Assembly (NCBI GenBank): GCA_002842255.1
Contig: PHCM01000111.1
Coordinates: forward strand, 1 to 5,679
Source: Betaproteobacteria bacterium HGW-Betaproteobacteria-2
Lineage (GTDB): Bacteria > Pseudomonadota > Gammaproteobacteria > Burkholderiales > Methylophilaceae
Length of the DNA stretch: 5,679 nt
Direction: 5' to 3'
This document shows positions 1-5,679 of the stretch, in pieces (position 1 is the stretch's first letter; each line of letters opens with the position of its first letter). Position numbers and translations under genes: made by a program. The notes beneath the pieces were generated by a model. The model had not been told where the DNA came from. It saw nothing but the letters and a program-made list of their open reading frames with translations, and did no database searches.

Positions 1-235
1 TCCAGGGCAACAATAGATCGTCCAGACGATTTTCTATCTCCAGCCGTTTACACAGCGTGAGTTTTGGCGCTTCAAGGCATAAATCGATATCCGATCCAGT
101 CCGGAAGTTTCCTTTGGCGCGTGAGCCGAATAGCCAAACATGCTCAATTTCTGGGTATTGACTCAGAATACCGAGGATTTTTTTTATAGCAGATTCCGGT
201 AGACCGTAGCGCAATTCGGATGCCGCCAAACTCAT
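1..235 (-). CDS. MNT-type minimal nucleotidyltransferase (probable antitoxin), 3' end cut by window edge
   Basis: Found by translating the reverse strand from the ATG at 235-233; 78 codons are visible and the frame stays open to the window edge. The product shows the polymerase-beta-type nucleotidyltransferase core. Gly37-Ser38 and the acidic pair Asp49-x-Asp51 form a perfect GSX10DXD motif, preceded by the typical VWLFGSRAKG strand-turn. The third metal-binding acidic residue expected in this fold would lie just past the edge, so catalytic completeness cannot be confirmed. In characterised MntA proteins this domain transfers AMP from ATP to a tyrosine of the partner HEPN toxin and thereby silences it; the same role is inferred here. 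The start overlaps the stop of the upstream HEPN gene by four bases (ATGA), so translational coupling is likely. It resembles the HI0073 family, and the soluble small-domain character suggests a cytoplasmic protein. Substrate specificity is not visible from sequence. Confidence 0.88.
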   Translation of the reverse strand, partial: MSLAASELRYGLPESAIKKILGILSQYPEIEHVWLFGSRAKGNFRTGSDIDLCLEAPKLTLCKRLEIENRLDDLLLPW

Positions 236-657
236 GCGCTCGCCGCAAGTTGCTGCATTTTTCGCTGAAAGGCGATAAATAGCGGATAGTAGATTTCGAG
301 AATTAAAGTGGCAATCGCCTCTGCAATCGCCTGATTGTAGGTATGCGAGGTCTGGTTTCGACTTTTAATCATTGCCATCCAGCCTTCGCCGTCTTCAAGC
401 AAGCCCTTTGCAAAAGCTTCCCGACTGGCATCACGAGAACCCGTTATGGCTGAATTACCTTGCCAGAAAAAATAGTCTTTCATGAGATTCCAAGCCAACT
501 CGTGGGTGAACTCAAAGGCCTGGATCAGACCTTGCTGCTCGAGTGGGGTCAAACTGCGCTGGCTCGCCAACTCAACAGCATCGCTCAAGCGGGCTAACCC
601 CAGCGTGTAGTTGGCTAGTCGTTGATGCCAGCGTATATCTTGATCGGGTGAGTGCAT
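232..657 (-). CDS. HEPN-domain protein, HI0074-type nucleotidyltransferase substrate-binding family (probable RNase toxin)
   Basis: A 141-residue, mostly helical protein of the size and pattern of the HI0074/NTase_sub_bind branch of HEPN proteins. N-terminal features include a FEFTHELAW-like helix at about residues 48-56. The key motif is Arg100-Asn-x3-His105-x-Tyr107, an exact RX4HXY. In HEPN RNases Arg and His of RX4-6H form the active site, and in HepT the Tyr is the residue AMPylated by MntA. Toxin activity against RNA is therefore inferred, not shown; this particular branch was historically described only as a partner of the nucleotidyltransferase. Its stop overlaps the start of the MNT gene (ATGA), which fits a two-gene operon with the toxin first. 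The ATG at 657 was chosen because it gives the normal family length; there is no strong ribosome binding site before it. The local GC content is lower than in purT, compatible with horizontal acquisition. Confidence 0.9.
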   Translation of the reverse strand: MHSPDQDIRWHQRLANYTLGLARLSDAVELASQRSLTPLEQQGLIQAFEFTHELAWNLMKDYFFWQGNSAITGSRDASREAFAKGLLEDGEGWMAMIKSRNQTSHTYNQAIAEAIATLILEIYYPLFIAFQRKMQQLAASA

Positions 658-742
658 GGCGTTATCGCAGCGAAAAATCAGCTTTCTATTCTAGCTCAGG
701 CAAACAACCGGGCCATCTCTTCAAAAGGGGCCAGGCACGATT

Positions 743-756
743 ACGGCTGAAGCCGT
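743..756. repeat. Short inverted repeat ACGGCT-GA-AGCCGT in the divergent spacer
   Basis: A perfect 6-base inverted repeat separated by two bases, which could fold as a 5-bp stem with a TGAA loop. It lies between the HEPN gene and purT and upstream of the predicted purT promoter. No T run follows on either strand, so it does not look like an intrinsic terminator. It could be a protein-binding site or chance. Confidence 0.35.
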
Positions 757-778
757 GACAGCGGGCGAAAGCAGGCCA

Positions 779-803
779 GCGTTGACTCGGCTGCGGTCGA
801 CGC
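779..803. repeat. Inverted repeat GCGTTGAC-N9-GTCGACGC spanning the purT -35 box
   Basis: Eight-base arms at 779-786 and 796-803 are complementary apart from one position that would be a G-U pair in RNA. The left arm contains the TTGAC of the proposed purT -35 element, so a dimeric repressor bound here would block RNA polymerase. It does not match the E. coli PurR consensus (ACGCAAACGTTTGCGT), so the regulator, if any, is unknown. Confidence 0.4.
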
Positions 804-810
804 CTAAATT
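782..810 (+). promoter_or_regulatory. Predicted sigma70 promoter of purT
   Basis: A -35 box TTGACT (782-787, five of six consensus bases) and a -10 box TAAATT (805-810, four of six) are separated by exactly 17 bases. Transcription would start near 817, leaving a leader of about 32 bases that contains the AGGAG ribosome binding site. This fits the position in front of purT, but no experimental start site is available. Confidence 0.5.
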
Positions 811-838
811 CGCCCGATTTCCCTCATCATCCGCCCCC

Positions 839-843
839 AGGAG
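839..843 (+). promoter_or_regulatory. Ribosome binding site of purT
   Basis: AGGAG stands five bases before the ATG at 849. It is a good Shine-Dalgarno sequence and fixes the purT start over any other in-frame codon. Confidence 0.8.
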
Positions 844-848
844 ACCCC

Positions 849-2057
849 ATGAAAATCGGCACCCCGCTTTCCCCCAGCGCCACGCGCGTCATGCTGCTCG
901 GCGCTGGCGAGCTCGGCAAGGAAGTGATCATCGCGCTGCAACGTCTGGGCGTCGAAGTGATTGCTGTCGACCGTTACGAAAATGCGCCCGGCCAGCAGGT
1001 GGCGCATCGCGCCCATGTTATTTCGATGACCGATGGCGCGGCGCTGCGCCAGTTGGTCGAACTGGAAAAGCCGCATCTGATCGTGCCGGAAATCGAAGCG
1101 ATTGCCACGGATATGCTGCTCGAGATCGAAGCGGCCGGGCTGGCCGAAGTGATCCCGACCGCCCGCGCCACCAAATTGACGATGAACCGCGAAGGTATCC
1201 GCCGCTTGGCGGCCGAAGAATTGGGCGTACCGACCTCCACTTACCGCTTCGCCGATACCCTGGCCGAATTGCAGGCAGCGATTGATGGCGAAAATGGCAT
1301 CGGCTACCCGTGCATTGTCAAACCGGTCATGTCGTCGTCCGGCAAGGGCCAGTCGCTGCTGCGCGGCCCGGCCGACGTGCCGACCGCCTGGGATACCGCG
1401 GCGAGCGGCGGCCGGGTCAATGCCGGGCGAATCATCGTCGAGGGCGTCATCGACTTTGATTACGAAATCACCCTGCTCACGGTGCGCGCCTTGAACGAAA
1501 GCGGCCTCGTGCAAACTTATTTCTGCGAACCGATCGGCCACATTCAGGTCTCCGGCGATTATGTCGAATCCTGGCAACCGCAGCCGATGAGCCCGGCGGC
1601 GCTACAAAAGTCGCAGGAAATCGCCGCCGCCGTCACCGGCAACCTCGGCGGGCGCGGCCTGTTCGGCGTCGAACTGTTCATCAAGGGTGATCAGGTCTGG
1701 TTCTCCGAAGTCAGCCCGCGACCACATGACACCGGCATGGTGACCATGGCCAGTCAGCGTTTCAGCGAATTCGACCTGCATGCCCGCGCCATCCTCGGCT
1801 TGCCGGTGAACGTGGCCCTGCAGCGGCCGGCAGCAAGCGCGGTGATCTACGGCGGCGCGGACAGCAGGCAACTGGCATTCGCGGATGTCGAGAAAGCGCT
1901 GGCTGTGCCGGAGTCCGATCTGCGACTGTTCGGTAAGCCGGAATCCTTCGTCCGGCGACGCATGGGTGTGGCTTTGGCTTCCGGCAAGGATGTCGAAGAG
2001 GCCCGCAGCCGCGCAAAATTGGCGGCGAGCCTGGTCAAGACTACAACTGCAGATTGA
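849..2057 (+). CDS. purT: Formate-dependent phosphoribosylglycinamide formyltransferase (GAR transformylase 2, PurT)
   Basis: PurT catalyses the third step of purine synthesis using formate and ATP, through formyl phosphate, to formylate glycinamide ribonucleotide; it is a folate-independent alternative to PurN. The 402-residue product is close to the usual length of about 390-400. It is an ATP-grasp enzyme: the N-terminal substrate domain carries GAGELGKE (residues 18-25) and [11 protein letters not shown] (78-88, with glutamates expected to contact GAR). The ATP-grasp part has [14 protein letters not shown] (155-168), IIVEGV (195-200), and the metal-binding glutamates Glu275 and Glu287 within FGVELF and [13 protein letters not shown]. 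The C-terminal domain ends with LRLFGKPE and RRRMGVALA (about 358-377). All segments align by memory with E. coli PurT without gaps in the active site. It follows a predicted promoter and AGGAG site, and the haemoglobin gene begins ten bases after its stop. The enzyme is cytoplasmic. Confidence 0.97.
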   Translation: MKIGTPLSPSATRVMLLGAGELGKEVIIALQRLGVEVIAVDRYENAPGQQVAHRAHVISMTDGAALRQLVELEKPHLIVPEIEAIATDMLLEIEAAGLAEVIPTARATKLTMNREGIRRLAAEELGVPTSTYRFADTLAELQAAIDGENGIGYPCIVKPVMSSSGKGQSLLRGPADVPTAWDTAASGGRVNAGRIIVEGVIDFDYEITLLTVRALNESGLVQTYFCEPIGHIQVSGDYVESWQPQPMSPAALQKSQEIAAAVTGNLGGRGLFGVELFIKGDQVWFSEVSPRPHDTGMVTMASQRFSEFDLHARAILGLPVNVALQRPAASAVIYGGADSRQLAFADVEKALAVPESDLRLFGKPESFVRRRMGVALASGKDVEEARSRAKLAASLVKTTTAD

Positions 2058-2067
2058 AGATTCAGCC

Positions 2068-2481
2068 GTGATTGAAAAACCGCAAGAGCCGGATAGCCAG
2101 TCCAGAACCTTTTTTGAGATGTTGGGCGGCACGGAAAAGATCCGTGAAGTGGTTGAACGCTTTTACGACATCATGGATACAGACCCGCGTGCATCAGGTA
2201 TTCGTGCCATGCATGCCGAAGACCTGACTTCCGCAAGGGAAAAACTTTTCATGTTCCTGACCGGCTGGACCGGTGGACCGCAGCTCTATATCGAGCGTTA
2301 CGGACATCCGAGATTGCGGGCACGGCATTTGCCGTTTGCCATCGGTGAATCGGCACGTGACCAGTGGATGTATTGCATGATCAAGGCGCTACATGAAACC
2401 GGTGTGGAAGAGCCGGTGCTGACCCAACTGGCGTCTGTACTTTATGAGTTGGCCGATATGATGCGCAATCAGCCAGAATAA
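2068..2481 (+). CDS. Group II truncated haemoglobin (2/2 globin, trHbO-like)
   Basis: A 137-residue haem globin read from a GTG start. The diagnostic segment YGHPRLRARHLPF (about residues 78-90) is typical of group II truncated globins, with His87 as the proximal (F8) haem ligand. Trp100 in DQWMYCM corresponds to the conserved G8 Trp, and Tyr33 in RFYD to distal B10 Tyr. By comparison with Mycobacterium GlbO, position CD1 appears to be His49. Proteins of this group bind oxygen and other diatomic ligands, and roles in oxygen handling, peroxidase-like activity or nitrosative stress have been proposed; the role here is not determined. The GTG at 2068 is preferred because it gives normal family length, lies ten bases after the purT stop and has a weak GAAGA motif seven bases upstream. 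The next in-frame ATG (2119) would shorten the N-terminal region, and the frame is open farther upstream only inside purT. Cotranscription with purT is likely. Confidence 0.92.
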   Translation: MIEKPQEPDSQSRTFFEMLGGTEKIREVVERFYDIMDTDPRASGIRAMHAEDLTSAREKLFMFLTGWTGGPQLYIERYGHPRLRARHLPFAIGESARDQWMYCMIKALHETGVEEPVLTQLASVLYELADMMRNQPE

Positions 2482-2499
2482 CCCTGCAAAGCAATTTGC

Positions 2500-2515
2500 C
2501 ACAGAGTTCACAGAG
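2500..2515. repeat. Doubled CACAGAG motif in spacer
   Basis: CACAGAG occurs at 2500-2506 and again at 2509-2515, separated by TT, and is followed by an A-rich stretch. This resembles CACAGAG-type intergenic repeats I recall from many proteobacterial genomes, but membership of a dispersed family cannot be tested with one copy. Confidence 0.4.
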
Positions 2516-2587
2516 AAAAACAGGATACTGCCGAAGTTTTAGCGTTCATTCAGTGTTCTTCAGAGCTTGAATAACTGTTTTCATGGT

Positions 2588-2618
2588 AAAAAAAAGAGCC
2601 TCCGGATGAGGCTCTTTT
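2588..2618. terminator. Bidirectional rho-independent terminator between convergent operons
   Basis: An 11-bp perfect stem AAAAGAGCCTC / GAGGCTCTTTT (2592-2602 and 2608-2618) with loop CGGAT. On the minus strand the GC-rich core is followed by eight T residues (complement of A 2588-2595), making a strong terminator 31 bases after the rhlE stop. On the plus strand it is followed by four T residues, so it can also end the purT-haemoglobin transcript. Confidence 0.9.
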
Positions 2619-2648
2619 GCTTGGTGCGCTTAACTTAACCGTCTGACT

Positions 2649-4061
2649 TCAGGAATCCTGCCGTCTCAGGCCGCCGAGTAATGCCGCAACCGGTGTTTTG
2701 GAGCGGCTGGATGCCGGGCGGTTGGCTGCTTGTGGTGCCGCAGCATTTTGCGAAGGCTCGTAAGGTTTGTCGAACCAGGGATCCTTGCTTTTGCTCTTGG
2801 GCAAAGGACGCGCTGCCGGACTCATGGACTCGCCGCGATCCTGTCGTTTCTCGCGGGAATGGCTGTCGCGAGGAGCTCTGGCAGCAGCACTGAGCGTGCT
2901 CTTTTCCTTGTCGATTTCCCGTTTGATCAGTTTCTCGATTTCCTTCAGGTATTTCTCTTCCTCAGGAGAAACCAGCGAGATAGCGGTACCCGAGGCACCG
3001 GCGCGGCCGGTACGGCCGATACGGTGTACATAATCTTCCGGTGCTGACGGAATCTCGTAATTGATGACCATAGGCAGTTGATCGATATCAAGGCCGCGGG
3101 CTGCCACATCGGTCGCAATCAGCACGGCAACCTTGCCCTGCTTGAAGGCTTCCAGCGCTTCCATGCGTTCCTTCTGGCTCTTGTCGCCATGAATCGCATC
3201 CGCCAGCAGACCTTCACGTTGCAATTGCTTTGCCAGCCGGCTGGCGGTCAGCTTGGTCTTGGTGAACACAATGACTTGCGAGGCATCACTGCCGCGCAGG
3301 ATCTCGGCCAGTTGGGCATGCTTGTTGGCTTGTTCGACCAGGTAGACTTTCTGCGTGACGTTTTCGGCAGTCGCATTGCTGCGGGCGACTTCGATCAGGG
3401 TCGGGTTATTGAGGAATGCTTCCGACAGTTTCTTGATTTCGTTAGAGAAAGTGGCAGAGAACATCAGGTTTTGACGCTGTTTCGGCAGCAGGGCCAGAAT
3501 CCGCTTGAGGTCAGGCATGAAGCCCATGTCCAGCATGCGGTCGGCTTCATCCAGAATCAGCATCTGCACCTGGCCGAGTTGCAGCGTGCGTTGCTCGACA
3601 TGGTCTAGCAGGCGCCCCGGTGTTGCCACCAGGATCTCGACGCCGCGCATCAGGCTCGGTGTTTGTGTCTTGATATCGACACCGCCGTAAACCACCAGTG
3701 AGCGTAGATTGGTGTGCTTGGCGTAGACCTTGACGCTTTCTTCCACCTGAATCGCCAACTCGCGGGTCGGCGTCAGGATCAGGGCGCGTATCGGGTGACG
3801 TGCCGGCGAGGCGCTGGTGCTGGCAAGTGGCAATATCTTCTGCAGCAGAGGTAATGCAAACGCTGCGGTCTTGCCGGTGCCGGTTTGCGCACCCGCCATC
3901 AGGTCGCCGCCCGCCAGCGCAACCGGAATGGCTTGCGCCTGGATCGGCGTCGGTGTCGTGTAACCAAATTCACTGAGCGCCTTGAGGATTTCAGGCGCAA
4001 GCCCTAATGATTCGAACGTGGTCTGTTCCTGAATCACTTCGTTCTCTGTAGTCACAGTCAT
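2649..4061 (-). CDS. rhlE: DEAD-box ATP-dependent RNA helicase, RhlE-like
   Basis: A 470-residue helicase with every DEAD-box motif in order: Q motif (Phe16 to Gln41), motif I AQTGTGKT (58-65), Ia PTRELA (98-103), GG (126-127), Ib TPGR (147-150), II DEAD (171-174), III SAT (202-204), V ATDVAARGLD (316-325) and VI HRIGRTGRAG (346-355). Segments such as RSLVVYGGV, RQNLMFSATFS and IEVARSN resemble E. coli RhlE more closely than other E. coli helicases. RhlE proteins use ATP to unwind short RNA duplexes and are linked to ribosome maturation and mRNA decay. After about residue 385 comes a basic, disordered-looking tail rich in Ser, Lys, Arg, Pro and Ala, with DPWFDKPYEP (427-436) and a hydrophobic VAALLGGL end; I recall similar tails in betaproteobacterial RhlE proteins. 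Its ATG follows the stop of the upstream helicase by three bases, with only a weak GGA as ribosome binding site, so translation is probably coupled. A strong terminator follows it. Confidence 0.95.
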   Translation of the reverse strand: MTVTTENEVIQEQTTFESLGLAPEILKALSEFGYTTPTPIQAQAIPVALAGGDLMAGAQTGTGKTAAFALPLLQKILPLASTSASPARHPIRALILTPTRELAIQVEESVKVYAKHTNLRSLVVYGGVDIKTQTPSLMRGVEILVATPGRLLDHVEQRTLQLGQVQMLILDEADRMLDMGFMPDLKRILALLPKQRQNLMFSATFSNEIKKLSEAFLNNPTLIEVARSNATAENVTQKVYLVEQANKHAQLAEILRGSDASQVIVFTKTKLTASRLAKQLQREGLLADAIHGDKSQKERMEALEAFKQGKVAVLIATDVAARGLDIDQLPMVINYEIPSAPEDYVHRIGRTGRAGASGTAISLVSPEEEKYLKEIEKLIKREIDKEKSTLSAAARAPRDSHSREKRQDRGESMSPAARPLPKSKSKDPWFDKPYEPSQNAAAPQAANRPASSRSKTPVAALLGGLRRQDS

Positions 4062-4064
4062 TGT

Positions 4065-5486
<1,422 letters not shown>

Positions 5487-5494
5487 GTAGTATT

Positions 5495-5499
5495 TCCTT
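5495..5499 (-). promoter_or_regulatory. Ribosome binding site deciding the GTG start of the first helicase
   Basis: On the minus strand AAGGA is followed by eight bases and then GTG at 5486-5484. The strong site and ideal spacing support a GTG start; no ATG lies at a comparable position. Confidence 0.8.
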
Positions 5500-5503
5500 A
5501 AAA

Positions 5504-5509
5504 ATTATA
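5504..5509 (-). promoter_or_regulatory. Possible -10 box (TATAAT) for the helicase operon
   Basis: A perfect TATAAT on the minus strand, but no good -35 box lies 16-18 bases upstream; the nearest candidates, such as TTTTCA at 5530-5525 (15-base spacer), are weak. A start about seven bases downstream of the box would fall inside the ribosome binding site, giving a leader of only about ten bases. It may be a real promoter with an unusually short leader or just an AT-rich enhancer of translation. Confidence 0.35.
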
Positions 5510-5510
5510 G

Positions 5511-5527
5511 TCAGCCGTTCTGGCTGA
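5511..5527. repeat. Inverted repeat TCAGCC-N5-GGCTGA upstream of the helicase operon
   Basis: Perfect 6-base arms (5511-5516 and 5522-5527) around a GTTCT spacer, immediately upstream of the TATAAT box with respect to the helicase. If transcription starts farther upstream, it could form a leader hairpin before the ribosome binding site; otherwise it could be an operator. Confidence 0.45.
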
Positions 5528-5618
5528 AAAGGCGCAAGCAAACGCATGGTCGAAGCCGGCTCAAATAAATGAGTCAAGCCTGGATGGGCGCGAAACTAAA
5601 TGAATGTATTCAGTATTC

Positions 5619-5652
5619 TTACCGGCGCACGGGCATAGCCACTAACCGGTAA
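5619..5652. repeat. Inverted repeat TTACCGG-N20-CCGGTAA in the right-hand divergent region
   Basis: Perfect 7-base arms at 5619-5625 and 5646-5652. The 20-base interval contains a smaller GGC-ATA-GCC element. It ends nine bases before the possible ribosome binding site of the putative divergent gene, so it could be an operator or a leader structure. Confidence 0.45.
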
Positions 5653-5673
5653 CAAATACAAGAGAGCCACAAA

Positions 5674-5679
5674 ATGACA
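5674..5679 (+). CDS. Possible start of a divergent gene running off the right edge
   Basis: The last six bases read ATG ACA, with an AGAGAG Shine-Dalgarno-like sequence (5661-5666) seven bases upstream. This is the normal layout of a gene start and fits a divergent promoter region of about 190 bases facing the helicase operon. Only two codons are visible, so neither the product nor the reality of the gene can be judged. Confidence 0.35.

Noticed and set aside
688..693. TAGAAT as the -10 box of the HEPN/MNT operon (minus strand)
   Set aside because: Good -10 resemblance but no -35 at an acceptable distance; too weak to list as a promoter.
743..756. Terminator for either flanking gene
   Set aside because: The hairpin is short with no following T run, and it lies upstream of both divergent genes where no terminator is needed.
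658..848. Riboswitch (ZTP or other purine-related type) upstream of purT
   Set aside because: I could not match the conserved core elements, and the predicted promoter leaves only about 32 bases of leader.
755..1285. Plus-strand frame overlapping the start of purT
   Set aside because: Arg/Pro/Ala-rich translation in another frame of purT, no ribosome binding site and no family features.
804..1577. Long minus-strand open frame antisense to purT
   Set aside because: It lies wholly opposite a gene with clear PurT homology and its translation shows no recognisable domain; it is a by-product of GC-rich codon use.
1885..2067. N-terminal extension of the haemoglobin frame back to an ATG inside purT
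   Set aside because: The extra residues are an out-of-frame reading of purT and have no globin character; the GTG at 2068 gives the normal family length.

Overview
The window looks like chromosomal DNA from a Gram-negative proteobacterium, most likely a betaproteobacterium. This is inferred from the moderately high GC of the main genes, the close match of PurT and RhlE to proteobacterial families, and the style of the RhlE C-terminal tail. No species can be named from the sequence alone. There are five complete or nearly complete genes plus a partial gene at the left edge and a possible gene start at the right edge. No tRNA, rRNA, CRISPR array or insertion sequence was seen, and no gene-free stretch exceeds 300 bases.

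Left region (1-657, minus strand): a two-gene HEPN/MNT module. A HEPN protein of the HI0074 type (nucleotidyltransferase 'substrate-binding' family) is followed, with a 4-base ATGA overlap, by a minimal nucleotidyltransferase that runs off the left edge. The pair carries both motifs, RX4HXY and GSX10DXD, known from HepT/MntA toxin-antitoxin systems, where the nucleotidyltransferase AMPylates the HEPN RNase. Its base composition is visibly more AT-rich than that of the neighbouring purT.

Middle region (658-2648, plus strand): a 191-base divergent spacer holds a plausible sigma70 promoter and a good ribosome binding site for purT, the formate-dependent GAR transformylase of purine synthesis. 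Ten bases after purT comes a GTG-started group II truncated haemoglobin gene, probably in the same transcript. A 167-base spacer follows with a doubled CACAGAG motif and a strong bidirectional hairpin terminator shared with the converging helicase genes.

Right region (2649-5486, minus strand): two DEAD-box RNA helicase genes in tandem, three bases apart. The upstream one starts with GTG and has a glycine/arginine/asparagine-rich tail; the downstream one is RhlE-like with a different basic tail. They are paralogues, with near-identical DNA over motif II. The final 193 bases contain the helicase leader, several inverted repeats, and an ATG with a ribosome binding site that may open a divergent plus-strand gene.

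The genes fall into three functional groups: a probable HEPN/MNT toxin-antitoxin, a purine/haem-protein operon, and an RNA-remodelling operon. I found no clearly undescribed system. The best leads are the HI0074-type HEPN/MNT pair, the purT-haemoglobin pairing, and the tandem helicases with an in-phase repeat.
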